A stretch of DNA of 64,000 nt from Rubripirellula lacrimiformis (GCF_007741535.1 NZ_CP036525.1:4588001-4652000); one strand, 5' to 3'. Shown: positions 18,238 to 27,295, numbered from the stretch's first letter. Notes: a model not told the origin generated them from the letters alone. Made by a program: numbers and translations.

Positions 18238-18317
18238 TTAGCATCGTGAAGTCCAGCCACCCGCTCACCTGGATCAACCAGAATGCGTGTTTCGCTACAC
18301 TTGCCATCCATACGCAA

Positions 18318-19307
18318 ATGCATCCCCGCGCCACTGAACCGAAAAGCAGCACAGTGAAGAAAAGATCTCCCACGAATTCGCGGTGTGCACCTCCTACAAT
18401 CCTCGCACCAGCGGCATTGCTTTTCCTCCACCTGGCGACTCCCGGCTTCGCCGAAAAGCCGACTCCGCAAGACGTTGCGTTTCAGGTATCGGGAGTTGAC
18501 GCGGAAGCGACCGGAGTCCAGCCCAACACAGTCCACATTGCAGCGCACCGGGGCGGCTACGAGAAAGACAAGTCCGACAACGCACCCGAAAATTCCGTTG
18601 CCAATATTCGCAACTGTCAGAGCAAAGGATTTGGGCTTTACGAGACCGACATTCAACGAACCAAGGACGGTCGTTTCGTGATCATGCACGATGCCACGAT
18701 CGACCGCGAGACCACGGGCACCGGTGCGGTATGCGATCTCGACCTGTCCGATCTGAACAAGCTCAACAAGAGATTTCGCGATCGCACCGTTTCTGAACAT
18801 CGCGTTGCCACGTTGGATGAATTCCTGGTCGAGGGAAAAGGCCGCGTTGTTTTCAAGGCAGATTTGAAGCCAGGGGTGAATCAGTACTTCAAAGAGATCA
18901 TGGCAATCGTCAACCGTCATGACGCGACCGTCGGGATCATTTTTCGCGTGCCCTACCGCGATGCGAATCTCTATGCCGAATACCGAGCCGACGGTATGCC
19001 GTACACCCGCGACCTGCTGATGTTTATGGTCTCCAGCACGAAGCAGGTGGACGACATTCAGAAGCGGTTCGATCCTTCACGCATCCAGGTGAACGTGAAC
19101 AAAAACGATCCCACGAATCCCGAGACCCTGAAATTAATCCGCTACGCAACCGATCAAGGAATGCTGGTCGAGGCCCATGCAGAGGGAACCGAACAAGACT
19201 GGCAAGAACTAATTCGTGCCGGCGTTCGGATGTTCCACACCAACAAACCGACCAAGATGAAGGCATTCTTGCGAAAGGTTGATTCGCGAAACCAGAGTGA
19301 AAATTGA
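18318..19307 (+). CDS. Glycerophosphodiester phosphodiesterase family protein
   Basis: 329 residues from the ATG at 18318; a GTG at 18354 would give an even more typical signal peptide (KKRSPTNSRCAPPTI, then LAPAALLFLHLATPGFA). Earlier codons belong to the MITE. GDPD motifs: AAHRGGYEKDK with the catalytic HRG, APENSVANI, the metal-binding YETDIQRTKDGRFVIMHD, and the second catalytic histidine in MHDATIDRETTGTG. The C-terminal half is a TIM-barrel with LVEAHAEGTEQDWQELI. It should hydrolyse glycerophosphodiesters in the periplasm to glycerol-3-phosphate and an alcohol. The first histidine is preceded by AA rather than the more usual IA, a minor change. Confidence 0.88.
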   Translation: MHPRATEPKSSTVKKRSPTNSRCAPPTILAPAALLFLHLATPGFAEKPTPQDVAFQVSGVDAEATGVQPNTVHIAAHRGGYEKDKSDNAPENSVANIRNCQSKGFGLYETDIQRTKDGRFVIMHDATIDRETTGTGAVCDLDLSDLNKLNKRFRDRTVSEHRVATLDEFLVEGKGRVVFKADLKPGVNQYFKEIMAIVNRHDATVGIIFRVPYRDANLYAEYRADGMPYTRDLLMFMVSSTKQVDDIQKRFDPSRIQVNVNKNDPTNPETLKLIRYATDQGMLVEAHAEGTEQDWQELIRAGVRMFHTNKPTKMKAFLRKVDSRNQSEN

Positions 19308-19457
19308 GTCGCCAATGGCTGAGAGTGCGGTGATTGATCAGTCTTCGACAACGAACGAACGCTTGTCCGTCACTACCGCAAGCGGTTTGTCAGAGTCAAT
19401 CTGCATCGTTTCGATTTCTCCTTCTCGCGTGGTGCTCAACGGTATCGTCCCGGAGAG

Positions 19458-20063
19458 TCAAACTTCCGAAAAGACGTCGCAGAACGGACGTAAGAACTTT
19501 CGCTGCTCCGACCAATCGGTAATCGCAAAGATCACGCGAGAAAACGCTCCGTGAAAGTCACTTTCGAGTGCTTCGCGGAAATCGGATGCTGTTTGCAGCG
19601 GATCGTTTGCGAACACACCGCATCCCCAAGCTCCCAAAACGAGCGACTCGTAACCGTAGGTTCGGGCGATCTGCAATACTCGATGAATCCGCTTGCGAAG
19701 CATCCGCTCTGCAACCAATCGACCAAGTTCCGGAGCGTACGGCGCTGCGCACGTCAAGAAACTGAGCGGCCAGGGTTTCTCGTGTTCCATCCCTGCATCA
19801 TCGCGGAAAACAGGAACTTTCGGCGACAGGATCGCCCAGTCACTCGATGCGGCTGGATCGTGATCGCGATGGAAGTCATACATCGGATCGCCAAACAACG
19901 TCGCGTACAACGCACTCGACCGACAGAGCGTCTCTTCTTGGGCAGTTGCACCTCGCAGGAAACCACCACCCGGTTCAACGCCGTTTGCAAAGTTTAGGGC
20001 CAACGGTCGAAACCCTTCCTCAACCATCGCACGCGAGGCGGCAAGAGCATGGGGAGAAGACAA
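19458..20063 (-). CDS. TIGR02452-type (PARG-like) protein, N-terminally short
   Basis: 201 residues. Poly(ADP-ribose)-glycohydrolase-like motifs are clear: LNFANGVEPGGGFLRG followed by ATAQEETLCRSSALY (the GGG-x(6-8)-EE signature), then LSFLTCAAPYAP and SLVLGAWGCGVFANDP, a macro-type phosphate loop. Family members usually have about 260-280 residues. Here the frame opens only at a TTG (20063), with a stop 13 codons further upstream, and the upstream 300 bases do not show the missing N-terminal helix in any frame, so the gene is probably truncated. The active-site core is intact, so ADP-ribose hydrolysis remains possible. The 20064-20360 stretch upstream holds no recognisable gene. Confidence 0.8.
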   Translation of the reverse strand: MSSPHALAASRAMVEEGFRPLALNFANGVEPGGGFLRGATAQEETLCRSSALYATLFGDPMYDFHRDHDPAASSDWAILSPKVPVFRDDAGMEHEKPWPLSFLTCAAPYAPELGRLVAERMLRKRIHRVLQIARTYGYESLVLGAWGCGVFANDPLQTASDFREALESDFHGAFSRVIFAITDWSEQRKFLRPFCDVFSEV

Positions 20064-20360
20064 GCGGTGACGATAGGATGGGAATGTGGCGCTATTTGCT
20101 CAGCCCGGTCACCGGGGAGATCGAAGGACACAAGGCTTATCCGAGAATCGAAGACCTACTTATCATCCCCAAGTCACGGTCGACTATCATGCCACCAGAA
20201 GTCGTTCGCCATGTCGTCGCCAACGCGATCGCAGCCGGCGTGAGTCCATCTGGATGCAATCCGGATCCCAAGACCAGCAGGCCAGTGAATCGGCACGCGA
20301 AGCCGGCACCAACCTCATCGAGGACGTCAGTTGCATTCTCGTACTCTTGACCCGCCAATC

Positions 20361-20921
20361 ATGACGCAAAACAAAGTGAAAATTCGCAAGGCAACGGCGC
20401 GGGATCGCGATTCAATTCTTGCGGTCCACGTGAACGCCTTTGGAGTGGGCGATGCAGAAGTGATCACCAAGCTCGTCGATGAGATGCTCGATGATGCTTC
20501 CGGTGCGCCAATGCTGTCGCTGGTCGCTGAAGAGCACACCACACTCGCCGGTCACCTTCTCTTTACCTCCGCGAAAATTGAACCAGATGATGGCCAAGTC
20601 AGTGCAATGATTCTCGCACCGCTAGCGGTTGTGCAGAATCGACAACGACGGGGAATGGGCGGGCGTTTGATTCGAGCTGGGTTACGTCAGTTGGAGGAAT
20701 CTGGCGTCGATCTCGTCTTCGTTCTCGGCTATCCCGACTACTATTCGCGGTTCGGATTCCGGCCCGCAGGTGCCCAGGGGCTCCAAGCAACCTACCCGAT
20801 CCCACCTGAAAACGCAGATGCTTGGATGGTGACGGAGCTGACGCCCGGAATGATGGACAATTGCGAGGGAACCGTTCGCTGTTGTAAAGCCTTGGACAAT
20901 CCGAAATACTGGATTCAATAA
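20361..20921 (+). CDS. GNAT family N-acetyltransferase (YhbS-like)
   Basis: 186 residues from the ATG at 20361. It starts with KIRKATARDRDSILAVHVNA, and the acetyl-CoA loop is LAVVQNRQRRGMGGRLIRAG (Q/R-x-x-G-x-G/A pattern). GYPDYYSRFGFRPA is characteristic of the YhbS/COG3153 subgroup. It is complete at the normal length. It should transfer an acetyl group to a small amine or protein; the substrate is unknown. It is a single gene with no obvious operon partner. Confidence 0.9.
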   Translation: MTQNKVKIRKATARDRDSILAVHVNAFGVGDAEVITKLVDEMLDDASGAPMLSLVAEEHTTLAGHLLFTSAKIEPDDGQVSAMILAPLAVVQNRQRRGMGGRLIRAGLRQLEESGVDLVFVLGYPDYYSRFGFRPAGAQGLQATYPIPPENADAWMVTELTPGMMDNCEGTVRCCKALDNPKYWIQ

Positions 20922-21252
20922 GACGCTTTCAAGTCGTCGAGATCGCGAATTACCTTGCCGGATTCCGTACCGTCGGCACGCAATGCACTTGAGGTCGAGG
21001 ATGTCGCAAAGACATCGCCGCCCAGGTCACCGAGAGGTGCTGCCAAACAAATAGCCGAGCACGAACCAGAACAATCCGCCATCTACCGCGAGCGCGACAA
21101 ACGATCGTAGGATCCGCGGGACTCCGATCAGTCGGCGCGTTCGTATTATGGAAACATCCCGAAATCAATTTGAAAGCCAGCACCAATGCCCGTCCAAAAC
21201 CTGCTAATCTGCGGGCTAATGAAAGTCGCCTGAGGCGGAAGAGGTCGATCTT
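20922..21252. other. Intergenic, no gene seen
   Basis: About 330 bases. On the minus strand a 30-codon frame near 21045-21130 encodes a membrane-like peptide (ALAVDGGLFWFVLGYLF) but has no start codon. It may be debris of a membrane protein gene. No other feature is visible. Confidence 0.4.
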
Positions 21253-22899
21253 ATGAGTTCTATATCGGAGCGGCCACGCGGACTCAAACGCAAGTGGTTG
21301 GATTGTTTGCAAAAAGCCGCGATCGGTTTTTTCGTCATTACCATCGGAACCACGGTCTCGCTTTTGATCGTCGTCGCGATCCGGCAAGGGGGAGCGAAGA
21401 CGCGCGTCACGGACATGAAGCAAGCGGTCCGCCGCGCCGGCTTGCCAATCGATCCGGTCTCTCTTGAAACCTATCGTGGACAATTGGCGGCCGCCGAAAG
21501 GGCCAAACCATGGGGCAATGTGATTGGTCGGTTTCGCCCCGACTCGGGCTATCCCGATCGGATAGCCGGTGTGCCTCGCGTCGACGCGAAGGCACATTGC
21601 CAACCAATGTGGGCCGGCGAGCCGTGGGCCGAACGCGAGAAGGTGCGTCGGTTCCTCGATGAAACGGCCACGCTTCGTCATGATCTGGCCAAGGTGCTTG
21701 AATCGGCCGGACCAATCTATACGCCGATGACGTATGACGGCATAGATACCATGCCGCCAGCGGCCGGGGTGGCTCACGAAATTGCTTCCCTATTGGCGTT
21801 GCAGAATCTAGTCGCGATCGATCGTGGCGACATCGACGCGAGTGAGCAGTCTGTGGAACAACTGTTCGCCCTGGAACGAACGTTGCAAGGCGAATTGATG
21901 GTGTTGCCCCAGTTGATTCGACTGGGCGTGGTCAATGTCGCTTTGCATGAATTGCGTCGTGTGACGCAAATCGGCCAATGGCAGCCCGATCAGATCGACC
22001 GACTTTTGACCGACCTGGGCCGCACGCTTCCTTGGGACAAAGCCTTTCGTCAGGCGATGATCGGCGAACGGGTCGTGGCGGTTACCATCTATGACGACGG
22101 GACCCTGCCCAATGGCATCGCTCGCAAATTGCTGGGCCTTGCCGGGCCACGCGATCAATTCGAAACGCTTTCGTGGTATGAACAATTCCTTGCCTTGCCG
22201 ACCGACGATCCAGTGACGTTCCTGCGTGCGGCGGCGGAAACCAATGCAGACATGGAGTCCACGCTCGGGTCGGCGAACATTTGGAGACGCGTCGAAACGA
22301 TGACGACCGGCGTGACTCTGCCAGCGCTAAGAGCGATCGCCGTGACCGTGATTCGCACAGAGGAGAATATCCGCTTGGCACGATTGGCGCTCGTTTGCCA
22401 ACGATTCGAAATCGACCGTGGGCGTTGGCCATCATCGCATGAGGAGGCTTTTCAATTCGCCCAAGAAGAGATGAGTTTGCCCCGCGACTCCATCGTCGGC
22501 ATTGGACCGCTGCCGTTTGGTGTCGAAGCGGACGGGTCGAGATTGGTTCTCTGGGGAAAACGAATCGAAGGTTTCAATGTCGACCTGCAAGACCAACCAC
22601 CGGAGTCTTATTGGCCCGACGCTTGGCGAGAATTGCCGCCACGGCAACGCAGCGATTCCGACGCCCGTGACTCAGAGGCTGATCTGGCCGTGAATGAGTC
22701 GGACGAATTGACAATCGGTATCGAGATGGACATGTTCGAGGAAACCATGGGCATGTACGACGCGGATGATTCATCGACGGTCCCTGACGAACTGCGTGGT
22801 CCCGATGTGAATTCACTGGATCGGCACCTGCAATTGATCTTTCATCGCGATCAGCCTTCGGACAGCTACTACAAATGGGTGCTCCAGCCGTCGGAATGA
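21253..22899 (+). CDS. Membrane-anchored hypothetical protein
   Basis: 548 residues. After a short basic start (RGLKRKWLDCLQK) there is one membrane helix (AAIGFFVITIGTTVSLLIVVAI). The rest is a large helical domain with segments such as ASLLALQNLVAIDRGDIDAS and LPQLIRLGVVNVALHEL, a pattern seen in planctomycete-specific proteins of unknown function whose C-terminus resembles type II secretion or pilin-related DUFs. The last 100 residues are acidic. A hairpin (GTCCCC/GGGGAC, 22919-22935) follows the stop and may end transcription, though no T run follows. No function can be assigned. Confidence 0.75.
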   Translation: MSSISERPRGLKRKWLDCLQKAAIGFFVITIGTTVSLLIVVAIRQGGAKTRVTDMKQAVRRAGLPIDPVSLETYRGQLAAAERAKPWGNVIGRFRPDSGYPDRIAGVPRVDAKAHCQPMWAGEPWAEREKVRRFLDETATLRHDLAKVLESAGPIYTPMTYDGIDTMPPAAGVAHEIASLLALQNLVAIDRGDIDASEQSVEQLFALERTLQGELMVLPQLIRLGVVNVALHELRRVTQIGQWQPDQIDRLLTDLGRTLPWDKAFRQAMIGERVVAVTIYDDGTLPNGIARKLLGLAGPRDQFETLSWYEQFLALPTDDPVTFLRAAAETNADMESTLGSANIWRRVETMTTGVTLPALRAIAVTVIRTEENIRLARLALVCQRFEIDRGRWPSSHEEAFQFAQEEMSLPRDSIVGIGPLPFGVEADGSRLVLWGKRIEGFNVDLQDQPPESYWPDAWRELPPRQRSDSDARDSEADLAVNESDELTIGIEMDMFEETMGMYDADDSSTVPDELRGPDVNSLDRHLQLIFHRDQPSDSYYKWVLQPSE

Positions 22900-22963
22900 G
22901 TTCGTGCCAATCGTCCCCGTCCCCGTTTTGGGGACTGCTGAATTCTAGTGCAGAGACACCCTC

Positions 22964-24226
22964 ATGAACGCGTCCTCGCAATGGCTGGACTTGGATCAGG
23001 TCGAAGCTCGACTCTGTATCGTGACTGCACAGCAACTCGGAATGGGCCTCGATGAAGTGCAGCCGGAAAGCCGCATGATCGAGGATCTGAATTGCGACAG
23101 TCTCGAGATGATCGAGCTGATCATGGAGACCGAAGATGAATTCGGCATCACGATTCCCGAAACGCCGAAGACGCCTGTTGGAAAGTTGATCTTCACTCGC
23201 CAGCCATTCAGGATTCGCGATCTCGCCGAGTTTGCTTTCTTGAACCAAGGAACTGGGGCACCGGTTCGCGCAGGCTGGCGAAAGAAGCCCATCGGCATTG
23301 TGCCGCCGCCCGAGTCCGGCTTCACGCAACTTGGTGGCAGATTCGACACCACCGATTTCGACACGTCTTGCCTGCACGAAAAACTTGACGACGCCAGCGA
23401 GTTCCCGATGTTCCGCCGGGTGATCGACGGGATGGTTTGTATTCAGATCCCAGGTGATACCTTCACCCTTGGCAACGATGCCGCAGGTGCTCACGATGAC
23501 GAGAGACCATGTCATCGGGCAACCTTGTCGCCATTTCTGATCGACATCGAACCTGTCTCGGTGACTGCCTTCTGCCGGTTCCTCAACTCAGTCGACATGC
23601 AGGAACACGACATCGCAATGATGATCGCTCTTTCGCCCAATGACGATCGCGAAACCGATTTGCAGTTCCAACGCTGCGAACAGAATTGGAAGCCACGTCC
23701 CGGCACAGCGATGCAGCCAGTCGTGTTGATTTCGTGGTACGCCGCAGACGCCTACTCGCGATGGGCGAATGGCACCGACTGTAAAAATCGCAACGGAGCG
23801 GCCAAGAATCACGGTCGCAGCTATTTGCCAACCGAAGCACAATGGGAATACGCCGCCGCAGGATCGTTCGATGACCAGGAACATCTTTATGCGGGGATTC
23901 ACCAACGCGGCAAGACGTACGAATCCGACGGCTTGCCAATTCCGGTGGTACACCAAGAATATGGACGATCGCGATTCGGTCTCAGGCACATGAGCGGCAC
24001 CGTCTGGCATTGGTGCCGCGATTGGTTCTCGCCGGATTTCTACTCGAGCGGCGCGGCCACCCAGCTCGATCCGGTCGCCGAAGTTGAGACCGGAACGCGA
24101 AGTGAACGAGGTGGAAGCTGGGTCGGACCGATTGAATTGTGCCGTCCCAGTTACCGCCGCGGCCGAAACCCTGACGCCCGCGGTCGATGTCTCGGGTTTC
24201 GGTGCGTCGGCGATGTTCCAACTTGA
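22964..24226 (+). CDS. Acyl carrier protein domain fused to SUMF1/FGE-like domain
   Basis: 420 residues. The N-terminal 85 residues form an acyl carrier protein: helix I, then EDLNCDSLEMIELIMETEDE, where S46 of the DSLE motif is the phosphopantetheine site, and EFGITIPE. From about 150 on is a SUMF1/formylglycine-generating-enzyme-type domain: CIQIPGDTFTLGNDA, HRATLSPFLIDIEPVSVTAF, LPTEAQWEYAAAG, GRSRFGLRHMSGTVWHWCRD, RGGSWVGP and CLGFRC. Only the first of the two FGE copper-site cysteines seems present (ELCRPSYRR), so it is more likely a member with another activity or a binding role than a true sulfatase activator. The next gene, 18 bases on, is an alpha/beta hydrolase, pointing to a carrier-linked lipid or polyketide-like step. 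Confidence 0.85.
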   Translation: MNASSQWLDLDQVEARLCIVTAQQLGMGLDEVQPESRMIEDLNCDSLEMIELIMETEDEFGITIPETPKTPVGKLIFTRQPFRIRDLAEFAFLNQGTGAPVRAGWRKKPIGIVPPPESGFTQLGGRFDTTDFDTSCLHEKLDDASEFPMFRRVIDGMVCIQIPGDTFTLGNDAAGAHDDERPCHRATLSPFLIDIEPVSVTAFCRFLNSVDMQEHDIAMMIALSPNDDRETDLQFQRCEQNWKPRPGTAMQPVVLISWYAADAYSRWANGTDCKNRNGAAKNHGRSYLPTEAQWEYAAAGSFDDQEHLYAGIHQRGKTYESDGLPIPVVHQEYGRSRFGLRHMSGTVWHWCRDWFSPDFYSSGAATQLDPVAEVETGTRSERGGSWVGPIELCRPSYRRGRNPDARGRCLGFRCVGDVPT

Positions 24227-24244
24227 ATTGCTGCGAAGATCACG

Positions 24245-24958
24245 ATGCCAGCCGATACCAATACGCCACTCATTCTGCTCTCCGGACTTGCCGCGGACGG
24301 TCGTATCCTCACGCCGCAGAAGGTGCGTTTCCGCTGGCTGCATTGTCCCGCTTGGTTGCCCCCTGACCGCGATGAGTCGATCGACGAATACGCCAAACGG
24401 TTAGCGGACACGCTTGATGCCGGTCCTTGCATCATCGGTGGCGCCTCGTTTGGCGGCATCGTTGCACTTCATTTGGCACGGCACGTCGACGCCCAGGCAG
24501 TGATTCTGATCGGGAGCATCAAGTCGCCATCTCAACTGCCCGTGTATGCACGCTGTGCTCGCCCATTTCGTTTCTTGATACCCTTCATTCCGATTCGGTT
24601 TCTTCAATGGCTGACGCGGCCGATGACCGCCAAAAGATTCAAACGCTTCGCGCCGTTTGCCTACGGTCTTGCTTGTCAGTTTCGCGACTCGGATCCGCGA
24701 ATCTTCCGGTGGTCTCTGTCGAGGATACTGGACTGGTCTTCGGATCCCGTTGTTTCGTGCCCGATCTACCACTTGCATGGTGATCGCGACTGGACGCTGC
24801 CGTTGAGATACACAGACCCGGACAGGATTGTTGCCGGCGGCGGGCACGTCATCTCGCTCACGCACCCAGCCGATGTCAACGATTTCATCCGGCATGTGCT
24901 TTACCACAAGGACGTCGACAACCCGCATGACGGCAATGCATCGCAACAGATTCGCTGA
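24245..24958 (+). CDS. Alpha/beta hydrolase
   Basis: 237 residues. The nucleophile elbow is GGASFGG with S68. The acid is in YHLHGDRDWTLP (D180 or D182) and the histidine in VAGGGHVISLTHP (H201), so the triad is complete and in order. The short lid region is helical and basic. The gene lies 18 bases after the ACP-SUMF1 fusion and its TGA overlaps the next ATG, so the three genes likely form one operon. Thioesterase action on the carrier-bound group of the upstream protein is an attractive idea, but only the gene order supports it. Confidence 0.87.
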   Translation: MPADTNTPLILLSGLAADGRILTPQKVRFRWLHCPAWLPPDRDESIDEYAKRLADTLDAGPCIIGGASFGGIVALHLARHVDAQAVILIGSIKSPSQLPVYARCARPFRFLIPFIPIRFLQWLTRPMTAKRFKRFAPFAYGLACQFRDSDPRIFRWSLSRILDWSSDPVVSCPIYHLHGDRDWTLPLRYTDPDRIVAGGGHVISLTHPADVNDFIRHVLYHKDVDNPHDGNASQQIR

Positions 24959-25767
24959 TGGGACGAGATGTGAACCTTCTGCCGTCACGTTTGTCGTTCA
25001 ATGATGTCTCTCCAATTCCAACCAATCAACGTCTTTCCATCGCAATCTCAGTGTCTTTCGATTACCTCGATCCATTCGATCCTTCTAGCGACTCGCTTCT
25101 TCATCTGGCTTTTCGTCACGTCGATGATTCGATGCTGCGTGAAATTGCGGCGGCGGACTACGGTGAAGATGCCGGCAAACATCTCAGCCAACTTCTGGCG
25201 ATCAAGAACGGAACGATCCCCGCTCCGATGCAGTGGGAACCGAAAGAGGTGCTTGAATTGATCCGTTGGTCCGAACCAGAAGATCCGACGTGGTCCCCGG
25301 GTTCGACGGGCCATCGTGGTCACTGGATGCGGTTGCTTTCGTGTGCCGTGTTGCTGCGAGCCGAGGCCGAACCAGCCAACGAAGGTCGCTTCACCGGCGA
25401 AGATTCCACGGTCATCCAGCTTGTTGATAGTGCCATCAAGCTTGGCGACGCTGCAACGAACGCGGCTCTACAGTTTCTTTGCTGGTGCACGCAGTCTTCC
25501 GGTTTCGGTGACTGGGACCGTCCCTACTTTACGGTTGCGATTCAGATCTTGCTTGTCTGGCTCGACAAGTGCGATCCCGACACAGCAGTTCAGTTGATCG
25601 CCGCGTCCGACTACGAGCACTCATCCCATGCCGAGATGTTCAAATACTGTCAAAAAACACCGGCATGGAAAAAGTTCATCGAAGATGTTCTGGTCGGTTC
25701 GACAAACGCCCCTCCCGAGGTCAAGCGATTTGGCGAAAACCTCGCGAATGCAATTTTGGCGAATTAG
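24958..25767 (+). CDS. Hypothetical protein
   Basis: 269 residues, mostly helical and acidic, no signal peptide or membrane segment. It begins with the ATG that overlaps the preceding stop (TGATG). Recognisable segments are RLLSCAVLLRAEAEP, DSAIKLGDAATNAALQFLCW and a Trp/Tyr-rich stretch GFGDWDRPYFTVAIQILLVW, a HEAT-like or all-alpha arrangement. No family was recognised. It ends 15 bases before the first nucleotidyltransferase gene, so it may be co-transcribed with both neighbours. Such planctomycete proteins often read as SMI1-like or immunity-type, but nothing here proves that. Confidence 0.7.
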   Translation: MGRDVNLLPSRLSFNDVSPIPTNQRLSIAISVSFDYLDPFDPSSDSLLHLAFRHVDDSMLREIAAADYGEDAGKHLSQLLAIKNGTIPAPMQWEPKEVLELIRWSEPEDPTWSPGSTGHRGHWMRLLSCAVLLRAEAEPANEGRFTGEDSTVIQLVDSAIKLGDAATNAALQFLCWCTQSSGFGDWDRPYFTVAIQILLVWLDKCDPDTAVQLIAASDYEHSSHAEMFKYCQKTPAWKKFIEDVLVGSTNAPPEVKRFGENLANAILAN

Positions 25768-25782
25768 ACATTTGATTTTGCA

Positions 25783-26718
25783 ATGAAAAACACACCCCTG
25801 ATCTATTCCCCCGGCACGCAAGTCGTCGCTCAGAAGGACGTCATGGCTGCGAATGACCGGATTGCTCATCCGGCCGGTGCGGTTGGCGTCATCGTTCGCT
25901 CGCCCGTGGATCGCACTCATGCCTATCGCGTTAAGTTCAGTGACGGCGTGGAAGCTCCGATCCATCATGACCAGCTCGTTCGGCTTGCTGACTTCAAAAG
26001 CCAGACGATCCGCGACGCCGATGCATCGCTGGCCAGTTCCGGTTTGTACGAGCGGGTGATCTTTCGTTGTGTGATCGGTTCGCGGGCGTACGGACTCGAA
26101 GACGAAGCATCCGACACGGACCGTCGCGGTGTCTATCTTCCACCCGCGGATCTGCAGTGGTCGCTTTACGGAGTGCCCGAGCAACTCGAGAACGATGAAA
26201 CGCAGGAGGTTTTTTGGGAACTGCAGAAATTCATCGTGCTGGCGCTCAAGGCGAACCCGAACGTGCTCGAATGCCTCTATTCTCCCATTGTCGAAACGAC
26301 CACGCCGCTCGGTGACGAATTGCTCGCGATCCGCGAAGCGTTCTTGTCCAAGCTCGTCTTTCAAACCTATTCGGGTTACGTCGCATCGCAGTTCAAAAAG
26401 ATGCAAACCGACATTCGCAACCAAGGACGCGTGAAATGGAAGCACGTCATGCACCTGATTCGATTGTTGCTATCCGGGACGCACGTGTTGCAACATGGCT
26501 GCGTGTCGGTTGACGTCGGCGATCATCGCGATCGGCTGCTGACGATCAAACGCGGCGAAATGCCGTTCGACAAAGCCGATCGCTGGCGGAAAGACCTGCA
26601 AATCGAATTTGAATCCGCCTTCAAGCAAACCAGACTCCCCGACCGCCCCAGCTACGACCGCGCCATCGCATTTCTAATTGACGCTCGACGCCGAGCGATG
26701 GAAACCGACCTGCCATGA
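25783..26718 (+). CDS. COG3541-type nucleotidyltransferase with N-terminal beta domain
   Basis: 311 residues. Residues 8-72 form a small beta-rich domain (GTQVVAQKDVMAAN, YRVKFSDGVEAPIHHDQLVR) unusual for the family. The nucleotidyltransferase core follows: FRCVIGSRAYGLEDEASDTD with the GS (99-100) and D111-x-D113 motifs, then RRGVYLPP, QEVFWELQKFIVLALKANPN and VKWKHVMHLIRLLLSG. COG3541 proteins are DNA-polymerase-beta-superfamily enzymes predicted to transfer nucleotides. They often sit with RNA ligase and HD/kinase genes, as here (32122 and 32990). The ATGA overlap with the second nucleotidyltransferase shows they are coupled. The likely role is adding nucleotides to damaged RNA ends or modifying a target. 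Confidence 0.88.
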   Translation: MKNTPLIYSPGTQVVAQKDVMAANDRIAHPAGAVGVIVRSPVDRTHAYRVKFSDGVEAPIHHDQLVRLADFKSQTIRDADASLASSGLYERVIFRCVIGSRAYGLEDEASDTDRRGVYLPPADLQWSLYGVPEQLENDETQEVFWELQKFIVLALKANPNVLECLYSPIVETTTPLGDELLAIREAFLSKLVFQTYSGYVASQFKKMQTDIRNQGRVKWKHVMHLIRLLLSGTHVLQHGCVSVDVGDHRDRLLTIKRGEMPFDKADRWRKDLQIEFESAFKQTRLPDRPSYDRAIAFLIDARRRAMETDLP

Positions 26719-27290
26719 ACGACGCCAGAATCATCGACAACGACAAGCTGATCGCCCACGTTCGATCGCACCCTTATCCGCTGCTGTTTGCGACGATCAG
26801 TGGTGCGCACCTGTACGGATTTCCGTCGGCCGATTCGGACTTCGATCTGCGCGGCGTTCACTTGCTGCCACTCGAAACCGTTGTTGGCCTGGACAGTTTT
26901 TCTTGGGGAGGGGGCGATCAAACGGTCGAAAAGGAGGGGATCTACGACGGGCTCGAAATCGACCTGGTTACGCACGACGCTGAAAAATTCTTCACGTTGA
27001 TGCTGAAGCGGAACGGCTACGTGCTCGAACAGATCTTCTCGCCGCTGGTCGTCTTCGCGGGCGCGGAGCACGAGGAACTCAAGTCGATCGCAGCGGGCTG
27101 CATCACCAAGCATCACGCTCATCACTACCTCGGTTTCGCGGCGACCCAGTGGAAGCTGTTCGGCAAGGAGTCGCCGCCGCGAGTCAAGCCGCTTCTGTAC
27201 GTTTTCCGCGTCCTGCCAACCGGTATCCACCTGATGCGTATCCTTCGCCTCTGTTTTGCGGGCGAAAACCGATGGATAGCCGTCTGCTAG
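26715..27290 (+). CDS. Second COG3541-type nucleotidyltransferase, C-terminally truncated
   Basis: 191 residues. The catalytic motif ISGAHLYGFPSADSDFDLRG (D42 and D44) is intact, as are GLEIDLVTHDAEKFF and VLEQIFSPLVV. The domain then runs normally to VFRVLPTGIHLM, after which the sequence becomes unrelated (RILRLCFAGENRWIAVC) and stops. Homologues continue for roughly 60 more residues, so the 3' end has been lost. The break lies immediately before the HTH/AAA/protease cassette, which suggests that cassette insertion caused it. The ATG overlaps the stop of the first nucleotidyltransferase. Activity is uncertain without the C-terminal helices. Confidence 0.82.
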   Translation: MNDARIIDNDKLIAHVRSHPYPLLFATISGAHLYGFPSADSDFDLRGVHLLPLETVVGLDSFSWGGGDQTVEKEGIYDGLEIDLVTHDAEKFFTLMLKRNGYVLEQIFSPLVVFAGAEHEELKSIAAGCITKHHAHHYLGFAATQWKLFGKESPPRVKPLLYVFRVLPTGIHLMRILRLCFAGENRWIAVC

Positions 27291-27295
27291 GCTTC

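Noticed and set aside
18141-18317. Upstream extension of the glycerophosphodiesterase frame
   Set aside because: It translates the MITE-like element; the signal peptide begins after 18318.
20950-21777. 275-codon minus-strand frame
   Set aside because: Antisense to the start of the hypothetical at 21253, arginine- and proline-rich, no domain or start signal.
22919-22935. GTCCCC/GGGGAC hairpin as a riboswitch or terminator
   Set aside because: Only six base pairs and no T run; too small to name, mentioned with the preceding gene.
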